From NCBI RefSeq assembly GCF_003515075.1, contig NZ_QWLV01000002.1, forward strand, positions 248,001 to 312,000: DNA of 64,000 bases, given 5' to 3'. The notes under the pieces are model-generated. The model saw only the letters and a list, made by a program, of their open reading frames with translations. It was not told the origin of the DNA and ran no database searches. The stretch's first letter is position 1, and each line of letters starts with the position of its first letter. This document shows, one piece after another, positions 10,772-18,889 of this stretch. Made by a program: the position numbers and the translations under genes. This stretch comes from Sphingomonas gilva. GTDB taxonomy: Bacteria; Pseudomonadota; Alphaproteobacteria; Sphingomonadales; Sphingomonadaceae.

Positions 10772-11538
10772 CGCAGGCGCACCCAGGTGGGCGCGTGGTC
10801 GCTCGCCTTCTCCTTCGCCCGGTGCGCCTTGTCGACGCCGGCATCGGCCAGCCGGTCGGCGGCGATCGGGCTCAGCAGCAGATGGTCGATGCGGAAGCCC
10901 GCGTCGCGCTGCCAGGCGCCCGCCTGATAGTCCCAGAAGGTCCACATCCCGCCCTGGGGGAAGCGCGTCCTGAGCGAATCGGTCCAGCCCTGCGCCAACA
11001 GACGGCGATATCCCTCGCGGCTTTCTGGCTGCATCAGCGCGTCGGTCGCCATCGCCCGGATCGAGAACACGTCGTCGTCATTGGGAATGACGTTATAGTC
11101 CCCCGCCAGCACCACCGCGCGTTCCTCGGCGAGCAGTTCGCGCCCGCGCGCCGCCAGCCGGTCGAGCCAGCGCAGCTTGTAGTCGAACTTGGGCCCCGGC
11201 TGCGGATTGCCGTTGGGCAGGTAGATCGAGGCGACGACCAGCCCGTCCACCTCTGCTTCGAGGTAGCGGCTATGCTCGTCCTCGGGCTCGCCCAGGAGGC
11301 CGCGCTGGCGCTCGATCGGATCGGCGCCCCTGGCCAGCACCGCGACGCCGTTGAACCCCTTCTGCCCGTGCCACACCGCGCCGTAGCCGGCCGCGCGGAT
11401 ATCGCTCTCGGGAAAGGTCTCGTCGGAGCTTTTGAGCTCCTGCAGGCAGACGATGTCCGGCTGTTCCTCGGCAAGATATTCGAGCAGCCGCGGCAGCCGC
11501 GCCTTGATGCCGTTGACGTTGTAGCTGGCGATCTTCAC
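10768..11538 (-). CDS. xthA: Exodeoxyribonuclease III / AP endonuclease
   Basis: A protein of 256 residues from a GTG start at 11536-11538. It belongs to the exonuclease III branch of the EEP fold: MKIASYNVNGIKARLP at the N-terminus, the metal-binding Glu in VCLQELKSSDETFP, the catalytic AGDYNVIPNDDDV segment and the terminal SDHAPTWVRLR. It cleaves abasic sites and removes 3' blocking groups in base excision repair. Spacing to erpA is 9 bp, so the two may be co-transcribed. Confidence 0.95.
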   Translation of the reverse strand: MKIASYNVNGIKARLPRLLEYLAEEQPDIVCLQELKSSDETFPESDIRAAGYGAVWHGQKGFNGVAVLARGADPIERQRGLLGEPEDEHSRYLEAEVDGLVVASIYLPNGNPQPGPKFDYKLRWLDRLAARGRELLAEERAVVLAGDYNVIPNDDDVFSIRAMATDALMQPESREGYRRLLAQGWTDSLRTRFPQGGMWTFWDYQAGAWQRDAGFRIDHLLLSPIAADRLADAGVDKAHRAKEKASDHAPTWVRLR

Positions 11539-11547
11539 GGGCGGGCG

Positions 11548-11883
11548 TCAGACGGCGAAGCTGGAACCGCAGCCGCAGCCGGCCGAGGCGTTGGGGTTCT
11601 GCACCTTGAACGCCGCGCCGCCCAGCGATTCGACGAAATCCACCTCGGCGCCGCGGACCAGGTCCAGGCTCACCGGATCGACCACCAGCCGCACCCCGTC
11701 GCGCTCGGCGACGATATCGCCTTCGTCCACGCCATCGGCAAAGCCGAACCGGTACTGGAACCCCGAACAGCCGCCGCCATCGACCGACAGCCTCAGGATC
11801 GCCGGCTTGCCCTGCTTGCCGGCGATCGCCGCGACGCGCGCCGCGGCGGCGGGGGTGAGGTCGATGTCGGAAACGCTCGCCAT
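11548..11883 (-). CDS. erpA: Iron-sulfur cluster insertion protein (A-type carrier)
   Basis: A protein of 111 residues of the HesB/IscA/ErpA family. The three cluster-ligating cysteines are present in the usual places: CSGFQYRFGF in the middle and the C-terminal CGCGSSF. It receives an Fe-S cluster from the assembly machinery and hands it to apo-enzymes. The Ser-Phe-Ala-Val end and single-gene context fit ErpA better than IscA, because no isc or suf genes are adjacent; this choice is an inference. Confidence 0.88.
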   Translation of the reverse strand: MASVSDIDLTPAAAARVAAIAGKQGKPAILRLSVDGGGCSGFQYRFGFADGVDEGDIVAERDGVRLVVDPVSLDLVRGAEVDFVESLGGAAFKVQNPNASAGCGCGSSFAV

Positions 11884-11953
11884 GAGGGGGAGATAGTTGC
11901 TGCGGGGGTCACCGGCAAGCCGGACGCCCCCGCAATCTCCCCTCCGAAATCGC

Positions 11954-13135
11954 TTAGTTGGCCGGCCCGCCCTGGGCGACCTTGGTCAGGCTGCCCTTGT
12001 TCTGCACCGCGAGCAGATAGTCGGTCGTCTGCAGGAACGGCATCGGGTTGATCGCACGCCCGTCGACGCGGACCTCGTAATGGAGGTGCGGGCCGGTCGA
12101 ACGCCCGGTCGAGCCCATATGGCCGATCAGCTGCCCGCGCTTCACCTTGACGTTGGAGCCGACCAGGATGCGCGAAAGATGGCCGTAGCGGGTCTGGATG
12201 CCCTTGCCGTGGTTGATCTCGATCAGATTGCCATAGGCGCCGTAGCGGCCCGAACGGGCGACCACGCCGTCGGCGGTCGCATAGATCGGCGTGCCGACGG
12301 GGCCGGGAATGTCCAGCCCGGCATGCATCGCGCGGGTGCCGCGGAACGGGTCGGAACGAACGCCGAAGCTGCTGGTCAGGGTGAGGTTCTCGACGGGCTT
12401 CAGCGACGGGATGGCCACGGCGCCTTCCTGCAGCATGTCGAGCTTCTTCCAGCTCTTGAACAGCGCGCGGAAGCCGGTGTCGGCCTCGGTCATCTCGTCG
12501 TCCATCTCCTCGCGCTCGGGCGCCGCCTCGAACGGGCCGCCCATCGCGGTGCCGGCGACGAAGCGCGCGGGCTTCATCCCGACGCGCTTGAGCACCGCGG
12601 CGGTCCGGGCGTAGCGGGCCTCGAGCTTCTCGGCCGCCGCCATCGCCAGCTTCTCCTGGCGCGCTTCGAGGCGGACCAGCGGCGCGACGACCGGCTTCGC
12701 GACCGCGGCGGTCTCGACCGGCTCGATCAGCGCGGCGAGCTTCTCGGGATCGCCCTTGCCGCTCACCACCGAAGCGATGAACTGCTGACGGCGCTCGACG
12801 CGCAGCGCGTGCGCCTTGGCGGCGTGGCTGATCGTCGCCACCTTGCCCTCCATCGCGGCGAGCTTCGCTTCGAGCTGCGCGACCTGCGCCTCTGCGGAAA
12901 CCGGGGCGTCGGTGAGGCCGGTCAGCGCCAGCGCGCGCCCGGCTGCCTGGGTGGCGGAGGCGGATGCCAGCAGCAGCATCGCGAGCAGCAGGACCGCGGT
13001 GGCGATCTGCGCCTTCACCGAAAAGCGCACATGGCGCTGCATCTTGCCATCATGAAAAAAGAAGTCGCGCGCCCGAAAAAGGGATTGCAGCTGTGCGGTC
13101 AAGGGCAGGCTGCGGCGGAACAGAGCAATAGTCAT
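11954..13135 (-). CDS. M23-family murein endopeptidase, membrane-anchored
   Basis: A protein of 393 residues starting at ATG 13133-13135, with GGGGAT 4 bases upstream. A transmembrane span lies at about 45-65 (IATAVLLLAMLLLASASA), followed by a coiled-coil-rich region that includes VSAEAQVAQLEAKLAAMEGKV. The C-terminal LytM/peptidase M23 domain has the zinc ligands in HAGLDIPG, and GHMGSTGRSTGPHLHYEVR with the HxH. The layout matches periplasmic DD-endopeptidases or division-linked activators such as NlpD/EnvC-type proteins. Both catalytic motifs are complete, so it is probably active. The 229 bp upstream hold no gene. Confidence 0.88.
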   Translation of the reverse strand: MTIALFRRSLPLTAQLQSLFRARDFFFHDGKMQRHVRFSVKAQIATAVLLLAMLLLASASATQAAGRALALTGLTDAPVSAEAQVAQLEAKLAAMEGKVATISHAAKAHALRVERRQQFIASVVSGKGDPEKLAALIEPVETAAVAKPVVAPLVRLEARQEKLAMAAAEKLEARYARTAAVLKRVGMKPARFVAGTAMGGPFEAAPEREEMDDEMTEADTGFRALFKSWKKLDMLQEGAVAIPSLKPVENLTLTSSFGVRSDPFRGTRAMHAGLDIPGPVGTPIYATADGVVARSGRYGAYGNLIEINHGKGIQTRYGHLSRILVGSNVKVKRGQLIGHMGSTGRSTGPHLHYEVRVDGRAINPMPFLQTTDYLLAVQNKGSLTKVAQGGPAN

Positions 13136-13364
13136 CAAATCCCCGGCGACACGACGATATCCGCGCCGCCCTGACGACGTGGATTCTTCTAGGGTTATTT
13201 GCAGCTTGGATGCCCCTCCGCGCTGTCGAGCGTGGAATGTTACGCTTTGGCACAATAGGCAAGTCGCGCGGGCCGTTCGCGCGTTGGACCGGGGGGACGA
13301 TGCGTTGAGTCGTTGAGGCCTGGCGAAAAGTAACGGAACCTTAAGGAAATCCGCCCGATTCGAA

Positions 13365-13826
13365 TCATTGCGACGCTACGGCGTCCAGCACCGATTGGGC
13401 GTGGCCGGGCACCTTCACCTTGCGCCAGATGCGCGCGATCCGGCCATCGGCATCGACCAGCACCGTCGCCCGCTCCATGCCCATGAAGGTGCGGCCATAC
13501 ATGCTCTTTTCGCCCCAGAAGCCGAAGGCGTCGCTCAGCTCGCCGGCGTCGCTCGCCAGCCGCGCGGTCAAGTCGTACTTGCCGCTGAACTTGGCGAGCT
13601 TCTTCGGCTCGTCCCGCGACACGCCGATCACCGCCGCGCCCGCCTTGGCGAATGCGGGCGCGAGCTCGCTGAAATCCTGCGCCTCGCGCGTGCAGCCCGG
13701 CGTGTCGGCCTTGGGATAGAAATACAGCACCAGCGGCTTGCCGCGGAGCTTGGCCAGGTCGATCGTCTCGCCATCGGCTCCGGTCAGCATCAGCGCGGGC
13801 AGACGGTCTCCTTCACTCAGCGGCAT
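13365..13826 (-). CDS. bcp: Thioredoxin-dependent thiol peroxidase, BCP type
   Basis: A protein of 153 residues of the peroxiredoxin Q/BCP group. The peroxidatic Cys is at residue 45 in PKADTPGCTREAQDF. The resolving Cys found five residues later in many BCP proteins is replaced by Gln, and there is no other Cys in the chain, so this copy must work as a 1-Cys enzyme with an external thiol. The gene overlaps the 3' end of glnE by 14 bp and is probably translated from the same mRNA. Confidence 0.93.
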   Translation of the reverse strand: MPLSEGDRLPALMLTGADGETIDLAKLRGKPLVLYFYPKADTPGCTREAQDFSELAPAFAKAGAAVIGVSRDEPKKLAKFSGKYDLTARLASDAGELSDAFGFWGEKSMYGRTFMGMERATVLVDADGRIARIWRKVKVPGHAQSVLDAVASQ

Positions 13827-16503
13827 CTTCGTTCTCCGGTTGCAATGCGTGCCAGCAGGCGCTCACCGCTTGCCGCGTCGCGTCGAGCCGCGCAACCAGC
13901 GCATCCCAGTCGGCCAGCCCGCACGCGCGCGCGACCAGCGCCGCCGTCGCGGGCGGCGGCGCCTCGGCGTCGGGCGCGACCAGCCGCAGCGTGACGAGCA
14001 GCCGCGTCAGGAAATCGTGCGCCGGGCGCATCGCCGCCGGCAGCGCATCCTGGGCGACCAGCGCATCGATCGCGCGCGCCAGATCGGGATCGAACCCGGT
14101 CAGCCGCTCGAGTTGCGTGACGTGCACCGCGAACTCCAGGTCGACCAGCCCGCCGAGCAGCAGCTTGGCGTCGAAATCGCCGCGCGGCGGCTTGTGCTTC
14201 ATCATCTCGGCGCGCATTTCGGCGGCATCGGCGCGGACATTGTCGCGCGGCTGCAGCAGCACCTCGTCGATGATCGCCTGGATCGCGCCGCGCGCCGCCG
14301 CCGATCCGAACACCGGCCGCGCGCGCGTCAGCGCCATATGCTCCCACGTCCAGGCGCTTTCGCGCTGATAGAGCGCGAACGCGTCGAGGCTGACCGCCAG
14401 CGGCCCTTGCGCGCCGGAGGGCCTCAGCCGCGTATCGATCTCGTAGAGCGGCCCCGCCGCGGTCGGCACCGACAGCGCGCCCGAAACGCGCTGCGCCAGC
14501 CGGTTATAGTAATGCACCGCGCCGAGCGGCTTGGCCCCATCGGACGTCGCGCCATGATCGCCGGTGAAGACATAGACCAGGTCGAGATCCGAGGCGTGCG
14601 TCAGCGCGCCGCCGCCCAGCCGCCCCAGCGCGATGATCGCCAGCTCGCTGTCCGGGACGCGGCCGTGCGCGCCGACGAACTCGGCGACGGTCGCGCTCGC
14701 CAGCACCTCGATCGCCGCTTCGGCGACGCGCGAATAGCCCGCCGACACGTCGAGCGGATCGCTCGCCCCCGCGACGATCTGCACGCCCAGGGCGAAACGC
14801 TTCTCGTTCACCGTCCGGCGAACGTGATCGAGCAGCGCCTGGTAATCGCCAGGTCCTTGCATCTCCGCCGCCAGTTGCGAGACATCGCCGACGCCTTCGA
14901 GCGCGGTGGCGTCGATCAGGCCGTCGAGCAGCTCGCTCCGCCGCCCGAGCGCATCGGCCAGCGTCGGCGCGTGCGCCAGCACCTCGCCGAGCAGCCGGGC
15001 GAGCGCCGGGCGCGCCTCGATCAGCCGGAAGAAGTTGATCGCGCTGGGCAGCCGCCGGAGCATGTCGTCGAGCCGGTTGAGCGCGGCATTGGGCGCCGGC
15101 CCCGCGCCCAGGGCCGCCAGCAGCCGCGGCAGCATCGCCTCCAGCGCCTCCTGCGCGGCAGGGCTCCTGAGCGCCGGCGCACGGCCCTGTCGCCAGCTCT
15201 CGATCCGCGCCCGCGCGGCTGACGGGTCTTCGAACCCAGCGCCCGCCAGCATCGTCTCCAGCGCGTCGGCGTCGCCTGAAAGCCGCGGCTCCGCTTGCTC
15301 GTCGAGCGAATCGTAGATCGCGCCGACGCGCTCGGCATGCGGGCGGAGCAGCCCGATCAGCGCCGCGCCGTCGTCGATCCCGTGCAGCCGCGCGACATTG
15401 TCGATCCGCTCCGCTTGCTCGGGCAGACTGTGCGTCTGGCGGTCATCGACCATCTGCAGCCGGTGCTCGATCGTCCGGTGAACGCGGTACGCGTCGGCCA
15501 ATGCGGCGGCGTCCGCGCCGTCGATCCGGCCGGCCGCGCTGAGCGCCGCCAGCGCGTCGAGCGTCGCCGGCACGCGCAGCCCTTGCTCGCGGCCGCCATG
15601 GATCAGCTGGTGGATCTGGGTGAAGAACTCGACCTCGCGGATGCCGCCGCGTCCGCGCTTCAGGTCGTAGCCCGGCCCCAGCGCCTGGCCTTGCGCGTGG
15701 TGCGCGCGGATGCGCCTCGAAATGCCCCGGATTTCGCCGATCGCGCCGAAATCGAGCGCGCGCCGCCAGATGAAGGGCTGCACCGTCGCCAGAAAATGCT
15801 CGCCCAGCGCGATATCCCCCGCCGCCGCGCGCGAACGGACGAAGGCGGCGCGCTCCCACGGCAGCGCCTGCGATTCATAATAGGCGATCGCCGCGCCGAT
15901 CGGCAGCGCGATCGGCGTCGCCTCGGGGGACGGCCGCAGCCGCAGATCGACCCGCAGCACATAGCCGTCGCCGTCGCGCGCCTGCAGCAGCTCGACCACC
16001 CGCTTGCCGATCCGTACCGCCGCCTCCGCCGGCTCCTCCCGTTCGCGGCGCGGCAGCGTCTGGGGATCGAACAGGAAGATCGGATCGATATCCGACGAAT
16101 AATTGAGTTCGCGGCTGCCATGCTTGCCCAGGGCGATCGCGACGAACCCGCTCGGCTCGGCGTCGGGATAGCGCTCTGCGATGGCGGTGCGGATCGCGGT
16201 GTCGAGCGCCGCATCGGCGAAATCGGACAGCGCCTGCGTCACCGTCTCGAAGTCGAGCAGCCCGGCGAGATCGCCGATCGCCAGCGCCAGCGCCAGCCGC
16301 CTGCGCCGGACCCGCAGGGTGCGCGCGACCTCGCCCTCGAAAGGCGCCAGCAACGCGGCGATGTCGGGTCCCCGCGCGGCGAGCTCGGCGGCGAGATCCG
16401 CCTCTCGCCCGATGAGGTTGGCCAGAAAGGGCGCGTGCCGTTCCGCGCGTTGCAGCGCATCCGCCATCGCTGCGCGCCGCGAATCATCAAGGGCCGGAGT
16501 CAT
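13813..16503 (-). CDS. glnE: Bifunctional glutamine synthetase adenylyltransferase/adenylyl-removing enzyme
   Basis: A protein of about 896 residues, the usual size of GlnE. It adenylylates and deadenylylates glutamine synthetase in response to PII status. Both nucleotidyltransferase domains are visible: GKHGSRELNYSSDIDPIFLFD at about 175-195, and LGRLGGGALTHASDLDLVYVF in the second half. GRGGIREVEFFTQ lies between them, the helical linker typical of the family. The start is uncertain: ATG 16503 is chosen, but ATG 16521 (WHNRV extension) is possible and neither has a strong Shine-Dalgarno site. Confidence 0.95.
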   Translation of the reverse strand: MTPALDDSRRAAMADALQRAERHAPFLANLIGREADLAAELAARGPDIAALLAPFEGEVARTLRVRRRRLALALAIGDLAGLLDFETVTQALSDFADAALDTAIRTAIAERYPDAEPSGFVAIALGKHGSRELNYSSDIDPIFLFDPQTLPRREREEPAEAAVRIGKRVVELLQARDGDGYVLRVDLRLRPSPEATPIALPIGAAIAYYESQALPWERAAFVRSRAAAGDIALGEHFLATVQPFIWRRALDFGAIGEIRGISRRIRAHHAQGQALGPGYDLKRGRGGIREVEFFTQIHQLIHGGREQGLRVPATLDALAALSAAGRIDGADAAALADAYRVHRTIEHRLQMVDDRQTHSLPEQAERIDNVARLHGIDDGAALIGLLRPHAERVGAIYDSLDEQAEPRLSGDADALETMLAGAGFEDPSAARARIESWRQGRAPALRSPAAQEALEAMLPRLLAALGAGPAPNAALNRLDDMLRRLPSAINFFRLIEARPALARLLGEVLAHAPTLADALGRRSELLDGLIDATALEGVGDVSQLAAEMQGPGDYQALLDHVRRTVNEKRFALGVQIVAGASDPLDVSAGYSRVAEAAIEVLASATVAEFVGAHGRVPDSELAIIALGRLGGGALTHASDLDLVYVFTGDHGATSDGAKPLGAVHYYNRLAQRVSGALSVPTAAGPLYEIDTRLRPSGAQGPLAVSLDAFALYQRESAWTWEHMALTRARPVFGSAAARGAIQAIIDEVLLQPRDNVRADAAEMRAEMMKHKPPRGDFDAKLLLGGLVDLEFAVHVTQLERLTGFDPDLARAIDALVAQDALPAAMRPAHDFLTRLLVTLRLVAPDAEAPPPATAALVARACGLADWDALVARLDATRQAVSACWHALQPENEDAAE

Positions 16504-16545
16504 GACGCGGTTATGCCACATGGCCGCCAGACGCGACGAACTGCA

Positions 16546-16570
16546 GCAACCATCGGTCTCACAAGGCGTT
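16546..16570 (+). promoter_or_regulatory. Candidate EcfG-type promoter, possibly leaderless
   Basis: GCAAC at 16546-16550 and CGTT at 16567-16570, separated by 16 bases. This is one mismatch from the alphaproteobacterial general stress promoter GGAAC-N16/17-CGTT. The expected start point falls at or within a base or two of the ATG at 16578, so the mRNA would have almost no leader. Confidence 0.4.
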
Positions 16571-16577
16571 GTAACCT

Positions 16578-16748
16578 ATGATGTCTTCTGAGCCGAACTC
16601 GAATGCCCGGCGCGCCACGCGCATGATGGTCGATTCGCCCCAGCCCAGTGCTGGCGTCGGCAACGCGTTGCGCGACACGTTCCGCGCGCTCGAAGACCTG
16701 CCTTGCGACATGCAGCGCATGCTCGAAAGGCTCCGCGCCACCGCCTGA
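16578..16748 (+). CDS. Small NepR-like protein next to ecfG (candidate second anti-sigma factor)
   Basis: A 56-residue ORF between glnE and ecfG, ending 3 bp before the convergent ecfG stop. Third codon positions are GC-rich like real genes here. The C-terminal half, VGNALRDTFRALEDLP followed by CDMQRMLERL, follows the NepR pattern [IV]Gx[SA]LRxx[YF]xxLxD...PxxxxxLLxxL and resembles the true NepR of this locus (GAALRSVYQKTVDESVP, EMLDLLSKL) with a two-residue gap. NepR-type proteins bind and silence EcfG. The position beside ecfG and an EcfG-like promoter upstream support a stress role. Function is inferred from a short pattern only; it could also be an unrelated helical peptide. Confidence 0.5.
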   Translation: MMSSEPNSNARRATRMMVDSPQPSAGVGNALRDTFRALEDLPCDMQRMLERLRATA

Positions 16749-16751
16749 CGC

Positions 16752-17405
16752 TCAGCGCGGACGGCTGAGTTCCTCGACCTCGTCCATGATCGTGTCGAGC
16801 GCGGATTTGTCCTGCGCCGCCTGGTCGGATCGCGCGGAGAGCTCATTCCCCGCCATGATCGCTTCCAGCGCCGTGCGCCCGCGCGCGACGCGGCTCTTGA
16901 TCGTGCCGACCGCGACCCCGCAAATCTCGGCCGCCTCCTCATAGGCGAAGCCGCCCGCGCCCACCAGGATCAGCGCTTCGCGTTGCGATTGCGGCAGGTG
17001 GAGCAGCGCGCGCTGCATGTCGCCCAGCTCGACGTGACGGTCCTGGCTGGCCGGCGCGGCGAGCAGCCGCTCCGCGACCAGATCGTCCCATTCGCCCTTG
17101 AAGCGCGATCGGCGCATCTGGCTCAGATAGAGGTTGCGCAGGATGATGAAGGTCCAGGCGCGCATGTTGGTCCCGGCCTGGAAGCGCAGCCGCGCCGCCC
17201 AGGCCTTGAGCAGCGTTTCCTGCACCAGATCGTCGGCCAGGTCGCGGCTGCCCGACAGCGAACGACCGAATGCGCGCAGATGCGGGATGACCAGCGCCAG
17301 CTGCGCCTTGAACTCGTCGTCGGAAAGCGGGGTGTGCGGGATCTCCTCGCGCGCCGCCTCGTCATCCTCGTCGTCGTCAATCCGGGTGGGTTGGCTGTCG
17401 GTCAT
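16752..17405 (-). CDS. ecfG: General stress response ECF sigma factor EcfG
   Basis: A protein of 217 residues from ATG 17403-17405; GGAG precedes it at short spacing. After an acidic N-terminus (DDDEDDEAAREE) come sigma region 2 (SRDLADDLVQETLLKAW, NMRAWTFIILRNLYLSQMRR) and region 4 (LPQSQREALILVGAGGFAYEEAAEICGVAVGTIKSRVARGR). It has the length and motifs of EcfG-type (ECF15) factors, which drive stress genes once NepR is removed by phosphorylated PhyR. phyR lies upstream on the same strand, with one small gene between. Confidence 0.93.
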   Translation of the reverse strand: MTDSQPTRIDDDEDDEAAREEIPHTPLSDDEFKAQLALVIPHLRAFGRSLSGSRDLADDLVQETLLKAWAARLRFQAGTNMRAWTFIILRNLYLSQMRRSRFKGEWDDLVAERLLAAPASQDRHVELGDMQRALLHLPQSQREALILVGAGGFAYEEAAEICGVAVGTIKSRVARGRTALEAIMAGNELSARSDQAAQDKSALDTIMDEVEELSRPR

Positions 17406-17510
17406 ACGCTCCGTCAAGAATACAGGGCCCGTACCGGCGGCACCGATCGCGAAGATAGGTGCGCCGGTCGCATTTGGCCAGACGTTGAAATGAAATGCAG
17501 ATGCCGCTCG

Positions 17511-17648
17511 TCAGATCATCAGCACGATCGCGAAGAGCACGATGATCGCGACCAGCGATATGCCGAGGATATAGCGGGTCATGTGCGGCGTCGCGCCTGC
17601 CCGCGCCTCGTCGGTGGAGACATGGGTCTCGCCATTTTCGTCATGCAT
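17511..17648 (-). CDS. Small single-span membrane protein between phyR and ecfG
   Basis: A 45-residue ORF starting at ATG 17646-17648, 27 bp after the phyR stop and on the same strand. The first 23 residues are polar (MHDENGETHVSTDEARAGAT); the rest is one hydrophobic helix (YILGISLVAIIVLFAIVLMI) that ends the protein. The layout suggests a tail-anchored or N-in membrane peptide. It is too small for any named family I know. Placement inside the phyR-ecfG unit suggests co-expression with the stress response. Role unknown. Confidence 0.65.
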   Translation of the reverse strand: MHDENGETHVSTDEARAGATPHMTRYILGISLVAIIVLFAIVLMI

Positions 17649-17675
17649 CGTTCGTCTCCCGTCTGGGGTGTGTCC

Positions 17676-18473
17676 TCACGCGGCGGGGACCGTGGTTTCG
17701 TCGAAGAACAGCGCCTGGGCGATCGCCGCCTTCACGGTGGAGCGCTGGAACGGCTTGGTGATCAGGAAGGTCGGCTCGGGCCGCTCGCCGGTCAGCAGCC
17801 GCTCGGGGAACGCCGTGATAAAGATCACGGGCACTCGGAACTCACCCAAAATATCCTTCACCGCGTCGATGCCCGAGCTGTCGTCGGCCAGCTGGATGTC
17901 GGCGAGCACCAGGCCCGGCCGGTCCTCCATCGCCAGCGCCACCGCCTCGTCGCGCGTCACCGCGACGCCGGTCACCTCATGGCCCAGATCGCGGACGATG
18001 GTCTCGATATCCATCGCGATGATCGGCTCGTCCTCGATGATCAGCACCCGCGCGCGGGTCTGGTTCTCGATCTCGCGGAGCGCCTCGGCGACAAGCTCGT
18101 CGACCTCGTCCGCGTCGGTCTCGATCAGATAGGCGGTGTCCTCGGGCGTGAAGCCCTCCATCGCGGTCAACAGCAGCGCCTGACGCGACATCGGCGTCAT
18201 CCGGGCGAGACGCGCGCGCGCGATCGACTCGGCATCGTCTCCTCCACCCTCGTCACCGCCCTGGTCCAGGTTCGTCGAGTTCCAGATGCCCTGGAACATG
18301 CGGTAAAGCGCCAGCCGCGGATCGACGTCGCGCGGGAACTCGTCGGGCGCTGCGACGATCGCCTCCAGCGTAGCGCGAACATAGGCGTCGCCATGGGTCT
18401 GGCTGCCGGTCAGCGCGCGGCCATAGCGGCGGAGGAAGGGCAAATGGGGGGCAAGCTGCTGGCCTAACGACAT
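17676..18473 (-). CDS. phyR: Anti-anti-sigma response regulator PhyR
   Basis: A protein of 265 residues with the diagnostic PhyR layout: a sigma-factor-like N-terminal half (about 1-130, LPFLRRYGRALTGSQTHGD...TPEDTAYLIETDADEVDELVAEAL) and a C-terminal receiver domain (about 141-260) with RVLIIEDEP, the phospho-acceptor Asp192 in LADIQL and the Lys in FLITKPF. When phosphorylated it captures NepR and frees EcfG. GGAGGAG lies 12 bases before the ATG, a long spacing. It is divergent from nepR-phyP over 238 bp. Confidence 0.96.
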   Translation of the reverse strand: MSLGQQLAPHLPFLRRYGRALTGSQTHGDAYVRATLEAIVAAPDEFPRDVDPRLALYRMFQGIWNSTNLDQGGDEGGGDDAESIARARLARMTPMSRQALLLTAMEGFTPEDTAYLIETDADEVDELVAEALREIENQTRARVLIIEDEPIIAMDIETIVRDLGHEVTGVAVTRDEAVALAMEDRPGLVLADIQLADDSSGIDAVKDILGEFRVPVIFITAFPERLLTGERPEPTFLITKPFQRSTVKAAIAQALFFDETTVPAA

Positions 18474-18583
18474 GACGGGTAATTACTCCTCCGAAACATT
18501 GCGGCCTTTTGGGTCCGGTGGTCGGTGAAAGCAACCCGCGCTGCGGCACACGTCCCCCGGCGCCCGAAGGACGCATGATGGAT

Positions 18584-18608
18584 GGAACAAACGACGCGGT
18601 TTTTTGTT
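18584..18608 (+). promoter_or_regulatory. Candidate EcfG-type promoter upstream of nepR-phyP
   Basis: GGAAC at 18584-18588 and TGTT at 18605-18608, 16 bases apart, one mismatch from GGAAC-N16-CGTT. It points toward nepR, whose likely start is about 100 bp downstream. Autoregulation of nepR by EcfG is common in alphaproteobacteria. The segment is also part of a loose inverted repeat (GGAACAAA/TTTGTTTCC), so the match could be fortuitous. Confidence 0.4.
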
Positions 18609-18711
18609 TCCATCACCACCCTCGGCCATTATCGCCCCACCCAGAAGGGCCGGATTGGCCGGAGTTCGGAGCGCAAGGTAAGGCTGTATCGGGGGTCCAG
18701 GGGGAAGTGCG

Positions 18712-18879
18712 TTGAGTTCGGAAAAGAATCAAAAAACTGAAATGACCCGCAAGACCGCCGGCAAGAAAGTCCATTCCAAGGATCAGGACATGGGGGCTGC
18801 GCTGCGCTCCGTGTATCAGAAAACGGTAGACGAATCGGTCCCGCCGGAGATGCTCGACCTGCTCTCCAAGCTGGGCTGA
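18712..18879 (+). CDS. nepR: Anti-sigma factor NepR
   Basis: A short protein, 55 residues from TTG 18712 or 45 from ATG 18742. The TTG start is preferred because GGGGGAAG sits a few bases upstream, while the ATG has no ribosome binding site. The core DMGAALRSVYQKTVDESVP and EMLDLLSKLG is the NepR signature: two amphipathic helices that wrap the EcfG sigma domains and are pulled off by phosphorylated PhyR. It is divergent from phyR and 10 bp before phyP, as in other sphingomonads. Confidence 0.92.
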   Translation: MSSEKNQKTEMTRKTAGKKVHSKDQDMGAALRSVYQKTVDESVPPEMLDLLSKLG

Positions 18880-18889
18880 TCGCGGCGCC

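Noticed and set aside
13335..13359. GGAAC-N16-CGAT on the + strand between bcp and the M23 gene
   Set aside because: One mismatch in the CGTT box and no gene on that strand downstream, so there is no target for it.
18591..18610. EcfG promoter on the - strand toward phyR (GGAAAC ... CGTT)
   Set aside because: The boxes are only about 12 bases apart and the -35 box has a mismatch; the inverted-repeat character of the segment explains the similarity.
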